A stretch of DNA of 64,000 nucleotides from Peribacillus sp. FSL E2-0218. GTDB lineage: Bacteria > Bacillota > Bacilli > Bacillales > DSM-1321. Positions 25,476-34,076 of the stretch are shown one piece after another. Each line of letters starts with the position of its first letter. Within the stretch, counting starts at the first letter, position 1. The position numbers and the translations under genes were made by a program. Under the pieces are notes generated by a model that saw only the letters and a list, made by a program, of their open reading frames with translations, was not told where the DNA came from and did no database searches. The stretch is from NCBI RefSeq assembly GCF_037992945.1, contig NZ_CP150304.1, positions 1,119,501-1,183,500 of the forward strand, read 5' to 3'.

Positions 25476-26252
25476 ATGTCTACTGTCATTTATGAAGTGA
25501 ACAATCAAATCGGGTATATAACGGTGGATCGACCTGAGGTCTTGAATTGCTTTGACTACGAGACACTTTCTGAACTGAAGGAAGTCATTGATGCGGTTCA
25601 TCTGGACGGTGATATCCGTGTGGTCATTTTCACGGGGGCAGGGGAAAAAGCATTCAGTGCAGGCGCAGATTTAAAAGAAAGAAAGAGTTTGAATGATTCG
25701 GAGGTAAGAAGGAATGTTAAAATGATCCGCGATGTTTTTGCCAGCATTGCCGAGTTGCCGCAGCCAACCATTGCGGCCGTCAATGGATATGCGCTGGGGG
25801 GCGGCTTCGAATGGTTGCTATCATGCGATTTTGCCATTGCGGCAGAAGGCGTTTCCTTAGGTCTTACGGAGACTAGCTGGGCAATCATTCCGGGGGCAGG
25901 CGGTACACAGCGATTGCCTAGATTGATTGGTGAAATGAAGGCGAAGGAATTAATCTTCACTGCTAAAAAACTGACCGCAGAAGAAGCTTTACAATTAGGA
26001 ATCCTTTTGAAGGTCGTGCCAAGGGAACAGCTTCGCTCAGCCTGTGAAGGGTTGGCGGCAGCAATCATGAAAAATGGGCCGATTGCAGTCACTCAAGCCA
26101 AATATGCAATTACCCAGGGAATGAATACGGATTTGCAAACGGGAATGGCGATAGAAGGAAAAGCCTATGAGCTGACCATTCCGACTCAGGACAGATTGGA
26201 AGCACTCCAAGCATTCAGCGAAAGGAGAAAAACGCAATTTACCGGGAAATGA
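25476..26252 (+). CDS. Enoyl-CoA hydratase
   Basis: 258 residues, third crotonase of the locus. FSAGADLKERK and YALGGGFEWLLSCDFAIA form the oxyanion hole; TSWAIIPGAGGTQRLPRLIG includes the usual late active-site region of hydratases. Candidate PaaF (2,3-dehydroadipyl-CoA hydratase), in competition with the gene at 20160. Ribosome site AAAGGGGAGAG; last enzyme gene before paaX. Confidence 0.88.
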   Translation: MSTVIYEVNNQIGYITVDRPEVLNCFDYETLSELKEVIDAVHLDGDIRVVIFTGAGEKAFSAGADLKERKSLNDSEVRRNVKMIRDVFASIAELPQPTIAAVNGYALGGGFEWLLSCDFAIAAEGVSLGLTETSWAIIPGAGGTQRLPRLIGEMKAKELIFTAKKLTAEEALQLGILLKVVPREQLRSACEGLAAAIMKNGPIAVTQAKYAITQGMNTDLQTGMAIEGKAYELTIPTQDRLEALQAFSERRKTQFTGK

Positions 26253-26254
26253 TG

Positions 26255-26282
26255 TTGCGGTTTCTGTTTAAGGGGATATAAT
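26255..26282 (+). promoter_or_regulatory. Possible promoter of paaX
   Basis: TTGCGG (26255-26260) and TATAAT (26277-26282) spaced by 16 nt in the 73-bp gap before paaX. No TAACGTTATA repeat is present here. Confidence 0.45.
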
Positions 26283-26325
26283 AATAATTATGTGGACCGT
26301 GTGAAAATGGTAACAATAGAATGAG

Positions 26326-27216
26326 GTGAGGGATATAGGAACGAATACGCAATCCATGATTTTTACGATATATGGCGATTATATCCGGAACTATGGAAGT
26401 AAAATTTGGATAGGCAGTTTAATTCGTCTATTAAAGGAATTCGGCCATAATGAGCAGGGCGTGCGTGTAGCCGTTTCACGGATGGTCAAGCAAGGGTGGA
26501 TCCAATCCGAAAAGCAAGGGAATAAAAGTTATTACTTTCTGACTGAGCGCGGTGTACAGCGAATGGATGAAGCTGCCAATCGCATTTACAAGATGAAACC
26601 AAATGAATGGGATGGTAAATGGCGCATCTTGATGTACACGATTCCTGAAGATAAACGGCAATTGCGGGATGATCTGCGTAAAGAATTATTATGGAGTGGA
26701 TTTGGCAGTTTTTCCAATGGGTGTTGGATTTCCCCTAATGATCTCGAGAAAGAAATCGATCTTTTGATTGCGAAATATGAAATTGATGAATATGTTGATT
26801 TTTTCATTTCCGAATACAAGGGACCAAAGGAAAATCATTCACTGGTCGAGAAGAGCTGGCAGCTGGAGGAGATCGAGAATAAATATGAACAATTCATCGA
26901 GAAATACAGTAAACAATTCATCGTTCACCAAAGCATCATAAGCAGGGGCGAAATGTCTGATGCGGATTGCTTTGTGGAAAGGACGAATCTGGTGCATGAA
27001 TACCGTAAGTTTTTATTCATCGATCCAGGCCTCCCAAATGAACTGCTGCCCTCAAAATGGAACGGGAACCATGCTGCTCTTTTATTCAGCCAGTATTATC
27101 AAGTGTTGGCTGAACCGGCAAGCCGCTTCTTCGAGAGCGTATTCCAGGAGAATAATGATTTATGGCGGAAAGATGAGGCCTATGATGCTAAGGATCATCC
27201 GCTGATCATTAAGTGA
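26326..27216 (+). CDS. paaX: PaaX-family transcriptional repressor
   Basis: 296 residues. The N-terminal winged helix has the PaaX pattern SMIFTIYGDYIRNYG, IGSLIRLLKEFG and VAVSRMVKQGWI; the C-terminal domain (WDGKWRILMYTIPEDKR, YHEYRKFLF-like) is also typical. In E. coli PaaX represses paa operons until phenylacetyl-CoA binds. The GTG start sits next to GAGG; an alternative is ATG 26353, which begins at SMIFT, so the exact N-terminus is uncertain. Confidence 0.9.
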   Translation: MRDIGTNTQSMIFTIYGDYIRNYGSKIWIGSLIRLLKEFGHNEQGVRVAVSRMVKQGWIQSEKQGNKSYYFLTERGVQRMDEAANRIYKMKPNEWDGKWRILMYTIPEDKRQLRDDLRKELLWSGFGSFSNGCWISPNDLEKEIDLLIAKYEIDEYVDFFISEYKGPKENHSLVEKSWQLEEIENKYEQFIEKYSKQFIVHQSIISRGEMSDADCFVERTNLVHEYRKFLFIDPGLPNELLPSKWNGNHAALLFSQYYQVLAEPASRFFESVFQENNDLWRKDEAYDAKDHPLIIK

Positions 27217-27220
27217 ATAA

Positions 27221-27264
27221 GAGCTTCAGCCAGTCGCTATCGATTACTGGCCGAGGCTTTTTTT
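27221..27264 (+). terminator. Terminator after paaX
   Basis: Imperfect stem AGCTTCAGCCAGT with ACTGGCCGAGGCTT around an 11-nt loop, followed by T7. It closes the rightward phenylacetate operon. Confidence 0.75.
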
Positions 27265-27305
27265 CATGAAAATGATCACCAGAAAGGGAGGGCCCAATTT
27301 TACGA

Positions 27306-27818
27306 TCAATCGAGTAAAGCTTTAAATTCCTTTCCTTTTTGAACATATGTATCTATTGAAAGCTGGATCAATTCAAGGTCCTTCTCATTCAATCTGCGAA
27401 CCACTTTCCCAGGTGAACCGATTACGAGTGAATGCGGAGGGATGATTTTGCCTGCTGCAATCAATGTATTCGCGCCGACAATGCATTCTTCGCCTATTTC
27501 TACATGATCCAATATCGTTGACCCCATTCCTATAATGGAGCGTTTACCTATTTTACAGCCATGCAGGATTACGTTATGACCAACCGTTACTTCGTCTTCG
27601 ATGACAACCGGACAGCCTTCGAATAAATGAATGGTGGAGTTGTCTTGAATGCTGCACTTTTCCCCTATGGTGATGGAATCCTCGTCACCGCGCAGGACGG
27701 AGTTGAACCAGATGGTCGATTCTTTCCCAATGGAAATATCACCAATTAAATAGGCGCCAGGGGCAATGAAAACGGTTTCATCAATGAGGGGCTTCTTCTT
27801 ATTATATGGAATGATCAT
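27306..27818 (-). CDS. paaY: Gamma-carbonic anhydrase-like hexapeptide protein, PaaY type
   Basis: 170 residues of left-handed beta-helix hexapeptide repeats (IGDISIGKESTIWFNSVLRGD, IGEKCSIQDNSTIHL, VGHNVILHGC, IGANTLI). The His residues of the trimer metal site are in STIHL and VGHNVILHG. PaaY homologues are thioesterases or carbonic-anhydrase-like proteins found in paa loci. It is transcribed toward paaX, so it is a separate unit. Confidence 0.85.
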   Translation of the reverse strand: MIIPYNKKKPLIDETVFIAPGAYLIGDISIGKESTIWFNSVLRGDEDSITIGEKCSIQDNSTIHLFEGCPVVIEDEVTVGHNVILHGCKIGKRSIIGMGSTILDHVEIGEECIVGANTLIAAGKIIPPHSLVIGSPGKVVRRLNEKDLELIQLSIDTYVQKGKEFKALLD

Positions 27819-27894
27819 AGTAGCGCTCCTTTTGAAAAGTCAGAATTGTTTTTCTAATGATTATAGTATAACATTAAATGGACAGGGAGGGGTA

Positions 27895-28863
27895 ATGGTG
27901 AAATATATTTGTGAGCTTTTTTCAATTAAATATCCCATCATTCAAGGCGGCATGGGGAATATAAGCAATGCAACTCTAACGGCTGCAGTATCCAACGCAG
28001 GGGGACTTGGGACGATCGGCTGCGGTACGATGACCCCGGGCCAGGTGGAGGCCATCATACTTGAAACGAAGGATAAAACGAATAACAATTTTGCGTTGAA
28101 CATTCCGATAAACGTTAGTCCATATACAGATGAGCTAATCAATCTTGTATTCAAGCATGATATACCTGTCGTTTCGTTGTCAGCAGGAAATCCGGCCCCT
28201 TACATTCCGTCCTTGCAACAAAAGAAGAGTAAAGTGATCGCGATCGTGGCATCGGTCAAGCACGCCCAAAAAGCAGAGGCTGCCGGGGCTGATGTGTTGG
28301 TTGCCGAGGGGGTCGAGGCTGCCGGTATCAATTCCAACCTGGAATTGACGACCTTTACCCTCATTCCGCAAATTAGCAAGCAGGTGAAACTGCCGGTATT
28401 GGCAGCTGGAGGAATAGGCAATGGTCAGGGATTGGCAGCGGCTTTGATGCTGGGAGCCTCGGGAGTTCAGTTGGGAACCAGGCTAATCGCCACGAAGGAA
28501 GCTCCTTTCCATCCATCCTACAAACAGAAATTGATTGAATCGATGGGAAATGATACGTGCATATTAGGCAGGTCGGTTGGCCAGGTGAGAAGAGTATTGA
28601 AGGCCCCGTATGCGGACAAAATCCTGGACTTGGAAAAACGAGGTCTGTCTGCCATGACTTATCGTGATATGACATCTGAAGTGCATCATATAAATGGTGC
28701 AATGCGTGGGGATGTTAACGAAGGGTTCATGAATGGTGGCCAGGTGGCCGGATTGATTGAGGATATTCCCACGGTCCAGGAATTGCTTGATGGGATGATG
28801 ACGGATGCGAAAAAGCATATCGAGCTGGGATTAGCGGCGTTTTCCACCCCCTTCATGATTTAA
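27895..28863 (+). CDS. Nitronate monooxygenase/FabK-like flavoprotein
   Basis: 322 residues, TIM-barrel of the NMO family. YPIIQGGMGNISNATLTAAVSNAGG at the N-terminus, GADVLVAEGVEAAG with the FMN region, and LPVLAAGGIGNGQGLAAALMLGASGVQLGTRL at the phosphate site. It starts at ATG 27895 with GGGAGGGG upstream; the longer open frame overlaps paaY. FMN-dependent oxidation of nitronates, or an enoyl-ACP reductase relative, is possible. A second, similar gene is at 52910. Confidence 0.82.
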   Translation: MVKYICELFSIKYPIIQGGMGNISNATLTAAVSNAGGLGTIGCGTMTPGQVEAIILETKDKTNNNFALNIPINVSPYTDELINLVFKHDIPVVSLSAGNPAPYIPSLQQKKSKVIAIVASVKHAQKAEAAGADVLVAEGVEAAGINSNLELTTFTLIPQISKQVKLPVLAAGGIGNGQGLAAALMLGASGVQLGTRLIATKEAPFHPSYKQKLIESMGNDTCILGRSVGQVRRVLKAPYADKILDLEKRGLSAMTYRDMTSEVHHINGAMRGDVNEGFMNGGQVAGLIEDIPTVQELLDGMMTDAKKHIELGLAAFSTPFMI

Positions 28864-29241
28864 CACTTGAAGCACAACCCCGGCTTAACAGAAAAAAGCT
28901 TGGGGTGGATCCATGTGGATTTTTCAAAAAAAGCCAGGAACTTGTAGGAGATGCTGTCTGTATTTTGCAGGCGGCATTTCTTTGTTTAAACGATCCGGTC
29001 ATCTATCTTTCTTCTTTGCGTTTCACATCTTTTTACAAAATAATAATTCAATGAAGGAAAGCTTCACACGTCAATGCAATAGGACTTCATAAGAAACATG
29101 GTAACCCATCAGTAGATTATGAAAAATTGTGATTGAACTTGTGATACAATGGAAAATGTCCTTTTTGAAATCAAGGGCTTCGCCAATTCAATCCAGGCGG
29201 AGCCTTATTATATGTAATAAGGCGGAAATGGGGAAATCTCA
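28864..29241. other. Gap between NMO and dedA
   Basis: No gene seen. It holds the NMO terminator (28950-28986), an imperfect hairpin at 28876-28907 and, near 29173-29202, a 9-bp stem GGCTTCGCC/GGCGGAGCC with an 11-nt loop upstream of dedA whose role is unknown. Confidence 0.5.
28950..28986 (+). terminator. Terminator after the NMO gene
   Basis: Stem GATGCTGTCTG/CAGGCGGCATT (with G-U pairs), 7-nt loop, then TCTTTGTTT. Confidence 0.65.
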
Positions 29242-29853
29242 ATGGAAACTATAATAATGGATATGATTGAAGCGTTTAAATCTTTATCTTATTTCGGTGT
29301 GATGCTGGCTTTGACCTTTGAATTCATTCCTGCTGAAATAGTATTGCCGCTGGCAGGTTACTGGGTTTATCAAGGTGATATGAATTTATACTTGACCATT
29401 CTCGCCGGTTCGATTGGTGGGGTAACGGGACCGCTGACGCTTTATGCTTTGGGAAAATATGGCGGGAGACCGCTCGTGCTGAAGTTTGGGAAATACTTTT
29501 TGATTAAAGAAGAGCAGTTGAATAAGGCGGACCGATTCTTTGAAAGGTATGGCGGGGGAATTGCCTTTTTTGGACGATTTGTACCGGGAATCCGTACAGC
29601 CGTATCGCTTCCATGCGGAATGCTGAAAATGAATGTTTGGAAGTTCATTTTATTCACCTATTTGGCGATGCTCCCTGTTACAAGCGTTTATGTTTATTTA
29701 GGATATAAGTTAGGTCCTAGATGGGAACAGGCGGGATCCATCTTTTCCCAATATGCGAATTTCCTGCTTATCCCGATTGCACTTATCGTCATTTGGTTCA
29801 TTATGAAGGCTCAAAAACAAAAGCAAAGACAAAAATTGAAAGTCCATCAATAA
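29242..29853 (+). CDS. DedA-family membrane protein
   Basis: 203 residues with four or five hydrophobic segments. Family motifs EFIPAEIVLPLAGY, GSIGGVTGPLTLYALGKYGGR and FFGRFVPGIRTAVSLPCGMLKM include the conserved acidic and FxGRxxPxxR residues of DedA proteins, thought to be proton-coupled lipid-carrier flippases or scramblases. The gene ends 5 bp before a terminator hairpin that has been split from its T-tract by an IS element. Confidence 0.88.
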   Translation: METIIMDMIEAFKSLSYFGVMLALTFEFIPAEIVLPLAGYWVYQGDMNLYLTILAGSIGGVTGPLTLYALGKYGGRPLVLKFGKYFLIKEEQLNKADRFFERYGGGIAFFGRFVPGIRTAVSLPCGMLKMNVWKFILFTYLAMLPVTSVYVYLGYKLGPRWEQAGSIFSQYANFLLIPIALIVIWFIMKAQKQKQRQKLKVHQ

Positions 29854-29858
29854 CAAAG

Positions 29859-29881
29859 AAGGCGCCATGAACTGGCGCCTT
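29859..29881. repeat. Left 23-bp target duplication (terminator hairpin)
   Basis: The 23 bases, AAGGCGCC-ATGAACT-GGCGCCTT, form an 8-bp stem with a 7-nt loop. An identical copy lies at 31604-31626 on the other side of the IS element. Confidence 0.92.
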
Positions 29882-29889
29882 CAGACTGT

Positions 29890-29925
29890 AGACAAACTCG
29901 ATGAAGATCGAGTTTGTCTATTTTT
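29890..29925 (+). terminator. Terminator at the left end of the IS
   Basis: A 13-bp perfect stem AGACAAACTCGAT/ATCGAGTTTGTCT with a GAAG loop, then ATTTTT. It would stop dedA read-through into the transposase. Confidence 0.85.
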
Positions 29926-29954
29926 ATGGCCTGTACAATTTAGACGTTGATTTC

Positions 29955-30075
29955 CACTCCAGGCACTCGCTTTCCGCGGGCGGTCGGGGAGCCTCCTCGG
30001 CTTTGCCTGCGGGGTCTCCCCTAGACGCGCTTTTCCCGCAGGAGTCTCGTACCTTCCGTTCCAATCAACTTTGTC
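29955..30075 (+). other. GC-rich structured leader inside the IS
   Basis: Bases 29961-30060 are 67% G+C in an otherwise AT-rich window. Similar blocks CGCTTTCCGCGGGCGG and GCGCTTTTCCCGCAGGAG repeat, and GGGGAGCC...GGTCTCCCC can pair. No reading frame. A structured untranslated leader of the transposase mRNA is inferred. Confidence 0.5.
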
Positions 30076-30153
30076 TTACCTTTTAGATAGAACACTTTTG
30101 ACTGGAGTCATTTTTGTTTTAAAATTGAAGGATTAAAACTTGAGGTGATGAGG

Positions 30154-31494
30154 ATGCTTTCTAAACATGATTCTATTCAGCGAGATCAACTTGAAATGAT
30201 TACTTTAGATCAACTGGTGCCACCGAACCATTTGGTTCGTAAAATGGAGGCTGCCATTGACTTCACTTTCATTTATGACTTGGTGAAAGATATGTACTCA
30301 GAGGTAGGACGCCCAAGTATTGATCCAGTTATTTTAGTTAAACTGACTTTCATTCAATATACCTTCGGTATTCGTTCCATGCGTAAAACGATTGAAGAAG
30401 TTGAAACCAATATGGCTTACCGTTGGTTCTTAGGCTATGGTTTCCATGATAAAGTACCTCATTTCTCTACGTTCGGAAAAAATTATGAGCGACGCTTTAA
30501 AGATACAGACCTGTTTGAACAGATTTTCTGTCGCATTTTAATGACAGCTGCTAATAAAAAGGTAATAAGTGTAGAACACGTTTTCGTGGATTCCACACAT
30601 GTGAAAGCCAGTGCGAATAAACGGAAATTTGAAAAGAAAATCGTTCGTAAAGAAACACGAGCGTATCAAGGACGTCTTCAAGAAGAAATCAATCAAGATC
30701 GTGAAAACCATGGAAAGAAGCCTTTTCCACCAGATAAATTTGATAAGGAAGAAACCAAAGCAATTAAAGAAAGTACTACGGATCCTGAGAGTGGCTACTA
30801 TGTGAAAGATGAACGAACAAAACAGTTTGCCTATTCATTCCATGCGGCCGCAGACGGCAACGGTTTTGTATTGGGAACGATTGTAACACCTGGTAATACA
30901 CATGACAGTCATATTTTGGAGCCACTTGTTGAGCAAGTGATTGAGAAAGTTGGAAAACCAGAAGCAGTTGCCGCAGATGCAGCTTATAAAACACCAGCGA
31001 TTACAAGCTACCTATTTAACAAAGAAATCACACCTGCTTTACCCTATACACGTCCTCGTACAAAAGAAGGATTCTTTCGCAAACATGACTATGTTTACGA
31101 TGAACACTTTGATTGTTACCTTTGCCCTTCGGGAGAAACTTTAAAGTACTCAACAACAAATAAAGAGGGCTATCGCGCATACAAATCGCCCAAACAAATT
31201 TGTGCAACATGCTCATTTTTATCACGGTGTACGGAAAGCAAAGACCATCAAAAAGTAGTGACACGGCATATCTGGCAAGCATATGTGGAAGAAGCAGATC
31301 ATCTGCGTCATCATCAAGAGGTAAAACCTATATATGCGAAACGCAAAGAAACGATTGAGCGTGTATTCGCAGATGCAAAAGAAAAGCATGGTATGCGTTG
31401 GACTACTTTAAGGGGACAGGCGATGCTTACTTTCGCTGCCATGAATGTAAAGAAGATGGCCACTTGGACATGGCAAGGTCCTAAAATGGCTTAA
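30154..31494 (+). CDS. IS1182-family DDE transposase
   Basis: 446 residues, intact. The N-terminal DUF772 region (LVPPNHLVRKME, YSEVGRPSIDPVILVKL, FGIRSMRKTIEEVE) is followed by a DDE catalytic core: D in VFVDSTHVKA, D in VAADAAYKTP and E in ERVFADAKEKHGMRW. A zinc-ribbon-like CPSG...CATC...C segment precedes the end. I chose ATG 30154, eight nt after GAGG; the earlier GTG/ATG codons sit on or too near that site. Confidence 0.93.
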   Translation: MLSKHDSIQRDQLEMITLDQLVPPNHLVRKMEAAIDFTFIYDLVKDMYSEVGRPSIDPVILVKLTFIQYTFGIRSMRKTIEEVETNMAYRWFLGYGFHDKVPHFSTFGKNYERRFKDTDLFEQIFCRILMTAANKKVISVEHVFVDSTHVKASANKRKFEKKIVRKETRAYQGRLQEEINQDRENHGKKPFPPDKFDKEETKAIKESTTDPESGYYVKDERTKQFAYSFHAAADGNGFVLGTIVTPGNTHDSHILEPLVEQVIEKVGKPEAVAADAAYKTPAITSYLFNKEITPALPYTRPRTKEGFFRKHDYVYDEHFDCYLCPSGETLKYSTTNKEGYRAYKSPKQICATCSFLSRCTESKDHQKVVTRHIWQAYVEEADHLRHHQEVKPIYAKRKETIERVFADAKEKHGMRWTTLRGQAMLTFAAMNVKKMATWTWQGPKMA

Positions 31495-31552
31495 CATAGT
31501 GGCTCGAAGAGCCCAAATCTCGTAACCTTTGGTCAAAATTTCAAAGGAATTT

Positions 31553-31592
31553 CAAAAGGGGTTCGGAATTTTTTAATTCCGAACCCCTTTTG
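31553..31592. terminator. Hairpin at the right end of the IS
   Basis: An 18-bp perfect stem (CAAAAGGGGTTCGGAATT and its complement) with a TTTT loop, ending 11 bp from the right IS border. It can terminate transcription in either direction (CCCCTTTTG tail). Confidence 0.8.
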
Positions 31593-31603
31593 TCTACAAA
31601 CTG

Positions 31604-31626
31604 AAGGCGCCATGAACTGGCGCCTT
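31604..31626. repeat. Right 23-bp target duplication (terminator hairpin)
   Basis: Exact copy of 29859-29881, followed here by TTTC, the original T-tract of the dedA terminator. On the minus strand it follows yjcZ by 17 bp. Confidence 0.92.
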
Positions 31627-31643
31627 TTTCATTTATGTTTTTA

Positions 31644-31814
31644 TTAGCAGAATCCGCCGTAACCGCCGCCACCATAGCCGCCGCCGCCGCCAAATCCCCA
31701 ACTGCATCCAATGATGACTAATAAGATGAATAATACGATCAGTAAAGCGAAGCCGTTATCGAAACCGCCGTAGCCGCCACCGCCGCCACAACAATCGTTA
31801 CCATTTCCACCCAT
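31644..31814 (-). CDS. YjcZ-family glycine-rich small membrane peptide
   Basis: 56 residues: a Gly/Tyr-rich start (MGGNGNDCCGGGGGYGGF), one transmembrane helix (FALLIVLFILLVIIGCSWG) and a Gly/Tyr-rich tail ending in FC. This matches the YjcZ family of Bacillus, tiny proteins often made in sporulation. It has a perfect AGGAGG site. Cys8, Cys9, Cys37 and Cys56 could cross-link. Its terminator was one arm of the hairpin hit by the IS element. Confidence 0.85.
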   Translation of the reverse strand: MGGNGNDCCGGGGGYGGFDNGFALLIVLFILLVIIGCSWGFGGGGGYGGGGYGGFC

Positions 31815-32018
31815 TTAATTTCCTCCTCATACTTTTTATGAATTTCATACCTAGCAAAACATCTTTACCGGGAATACTTCATACTATGTATTCTAGGCCG
31901 AAGTGTTTGCTGATTCATTAAAAATGGGCGTTGGTGGATCAGGGGAAATAAGCCCTATTATTTCTATGATCCCGGTATAAATGTTATAATATACCATGCG
32001 AATGATGGAGGAAGGGAG

Positions 32019-32774
32019 ATGAAGTTTGTTATGAAGGTTGCCCTTATAACGGATGTTCATGGAAATGCTTCAGCATTAAAAGCCGTACTCAATGAAATCG
32101 ATCAAATGGATGAAATAGCCCATATCTATTGTTTAGGGGATATGGTCGGGATTGGTCCGGCGACAAATGAAGTTTTGGAACTTTTATTTTCCAGGAAGGA
32201 TTTATCGATGCTGACCGGAAATCATGATGAAGCCGTATTGGCCATCATAAATGGGGAGCCGCATCCTGAAGGGCACATTCATGTCAGGGAGCATCATGAA
32301 TGGATAGCGAAAAGAATGCATCCGGAATTCATCACCAAACTTGAAGAGTTGCCCCGCACCATTAAGCATACCATTTACGAACACTCCGTTTACTTCACTC
32401 ATTACCACATTGAATCGAATAAATTGAATGAGCATATAAGCAAAAACCCATTTAGTAAAATCGTTGAACCGTCATTGGCGAATTTAGAAAGCCTATTTAA
32501 TGACCACCATCACGAACTAATTGGCTTTGGACATCATCACCCAACCCATCATTTTAAAAACGATCGAACGATATTCCTCAATCCGGGATCTCTTGGCTGT
32601 ACGGTTGAACCCATAGCCCCTTATGCGATTGTTACGATAGAAGAAACAGGAATTCAGGTGGATCTTGAGAAGGTTTCCTATGATAATTCATCGTTCCTGC
32701 TGTCGTATAAAAGCCTGCAAGTACCCGAGCATGATTTCATCATTCGTGCTTTCCATGGCGGGCAGAAGGTTTAA
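32019..32774 (+). CDS. Calcineurin-like metallophosphoesterase
   Basis: 251 residues. The metal-site motifs are in order: DVHGN (about 12-16), GDMVGIGP, GNHDEAV and GFGHHHPTHH, with FLNPGSLGC as the family C-terminal landmark. This is the YfcE/YvnB-like cytosolic phosphodiesterase type. GGAGG lies seven nt before the ATG. It stands as a single gene; the substrate is unknown. Confidence 0.85.
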   Translation: MKFVMKVALITDVHGNASALKAVLNEIDQMDEIAHIYCLGDMVGIGPATNEVLELLFSRKDLSMLTGNHDEAVLAIINGEPHPEGHIHVREHHEWIAKRMHPEFITKLEELPRTIKHTIYEHSVYFTHYHIESNKLNEHISKNPFSKIVEPSLANLESLFNDHHHELIGFGHHHPTHHFKNDRTIFLNPGSLGCTVEPIAPYAIVTIEETGIQVDLEKVSYDNSSFLLSYKSLQVPEHDFIIRAFHGGQKV

Positions 32775-32872
32775 TGCGTTTAACCATCATGGGATACGGG
32801 AAATTATCCAGCATAAAGGTACAGGCCTGGGGATACGATAATAGGCAAAACAATCAATGGTGGAGGTAGGTC

Positions 32873-33004
32873 ATGAAAGAAAAAGAACGGGTGAAAAATC
32901 CAGAGCAAGAAGAGATGGAGCAGCATAGTCTTGTCTGTAATAATGAATTATTCAATAAAAATCTGTATGCCATTGTCGATGATGCGATGCAAGAAGAAAG
33001 GTAA
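32873..33004 (+). CDS. Small acidic protein of unknown function, 43 aa
   Basis: ATG with GGAGGTAGG upstream, and a terminator 8 nt after the stop, support this short gene. The sequence (MKEKERVKNPEQEEMEQHSL...) has a charged N-terminal helix and an acidic C-terminal helix ending DDAMQEER, with one Cys. No family recognised. Confidence 0.6.
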   Translation: MKEKERVKNPEQEEMEQHSLVCNNELFNKNLYAIVDDAMQEER

Positions 33005-33011
33005 GGGGGAA

Positions 33012-33046
33012 AAGCGCTGCAGGAAATGTCTGTAGCGTTTATTTTT
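33012..33046 (+). terminator. Terminator after the 43-aa gene
   Basis: Stem AAGCGCTGCAG/CTGTAGCGTT with G-U pairs and a 7-nt loop, followed by TATTTTT. Confidence 0.7.
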
Positions 33047-33140
33047 AGTTTGTGAATGATTGAAGGAAAAGGAATCATTTGAAACCATTCTGAATTTATC
33101 CCATACTATATAATAATTTAAATCCGGGAGGAGGGATGGA

Positions 33141-34070
33141 ATGGGACATCATCATGGGCACGCTCATGATCATGGGCATGGTCACCACCACCATCATTCA
33201 AATAATAAAAAAGTGTTGTTGGCATCTTTCATATTGATCTCCACATTTATGGTTGTCGAGGTTATAGGAGGATTCTTGACAAATAGTCTGGCGTTATTGT
33301 CGGATGCAGGGCACATGCTTAGCGATGCGGCAGCTTTAGGGCTTAGTTATACAGCGATAAGGCTGGGGGAGAGGAAGGCGACATCCTCCAAATCATATGG
33401 ATATAAACGATTTGAAATCATCGCGGCTTGCTTGAATGGATTGACCCTGATCGTGATATCCATCTTCATTTTTGTGGAGGCAATCAAGAGGTTCGTGAAT
33501 CCTCCCGAGGTGCAAAGCCTGGGAATGCTGATGATTTCAATCATTGGTTTACTGGTTAACGTCATTGCCGCATGGATTTTGATGAGCGGGGATAAGGAAG
33601 AGAATTTGAATGTACGGAGTGCCTTTTTACATGTGATCGGTGATATGCTTGGTTCTGTCGGTGCCATTGCTGCTGCACTCTTGATCTATTTCTTCGATTG
33701 GGGAATAGCAGATCCGATTGCAAGCGTCATAGTTGCGTTCCTAATTATCATAAGCGGTTATAGGGTAGTAAGGGATTCCTTCCATATCTTGATGGAGGGT
33801 ACACCTGATCAAGTTGATGTGGAGGATGTAAAAACATCCTTGCTTGAATTGGGCAGTGTATCAAATGTCCATGATCTGCATATTTGGACGATTACCTCGG
33901 GTTTTTTGACCATGAGCTGCCATGTTGTCATCGATGGGAGCGGCAATCATGATGCAGTTTTAGCTGAAGCGCAAAAATTGCTTCACGATCAGTTTGGAAT
34001 TGAACATAGCACGATTCAAGTGGAAAGGCAGGATGCGGGCTGTCCGAATCCACACGAGACATGCAATTAA
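33141..34070 (+). CDS. czcD: Cation diffusion facilitator, CzcD type
   Basis: 309 residues. A His-rich N-terminus (HHHGHAHDHGHGHHHHH, 3-19), six hydrophobic segments with the metal-site pairs LLSDAGHMLSD and HVIGDMLGS, and a cytosolic ferredoxin-like C-terminal domain (VHDLHIWTITSGFLTMSCHVVI). It exports Zn, Co or related divalent metals in exchange for protons. Good ribosome site GGGAGGAGGG. No ArsR/MerR regulator gene is adjacent. Confidence 0.92.
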   Translation: MGHHHGHAHDHGHGHHHHHSNNKKVLLASFILISTFMVVEVIGGFLTNSLALLSDAGHMLSDAAALGLSYTAIRLGERKATSSKSYGYKRFEIIAACLNGLTLIVISIFIFVEAIKRFVNPPEVQSLGMLMISIIGLLVNVIAAWILMSGDKEENLNVRSAFLHVIGDMLGSVGAIAAALLIYFFDWGIADPIASVIVAFLIIISGYRVVRDSFHILMEGTPDQVDVEDVKTSLLELGSVSNVHDLHIWTITSGFLTMSCHVVIDGSGNHDAVLAEAQKLLHDQFGIEHSTIQVERQDAGCPNPHETCN

Positions 34071-34076
34071 AAAGGT

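Larger units (their letters stand above)
29882..31603 (+). mobile_element. IS1182-family insertion sequence, complete
   Basis: 1722 bp. The ends are inverted repeats: CAGACTGTAGACAAA on the left and, read inward, CAGTTTGTAGACAAA on the right (13 of 15). Identical 23-bp duplications flank it. It contains one intact transposase gene, a GC-rich non-coding leader of about 150 bp and strong hairpin terminators inside both ends. Insertion is in the former shared terminator of dedA and yjcZ. Intact ends and direct repeats suggest a recent event. Confidence 0.93.

Noticed and set aside
27895..28863. Assignment of the flavoprotein as FabK enoyl-ACP reductase
   Set aside because: Family resemblance is shared with nitronate monooxygenases and no fatty-acid synthesis genes are nearby; left as a general NMO-type call.
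29859..31626. Assembly artefact as the cause of the repeated hairpin
   Set aside because: The repeats flank an element with matching terminal inverted repeats exactly at its borders, which fits transposition better.
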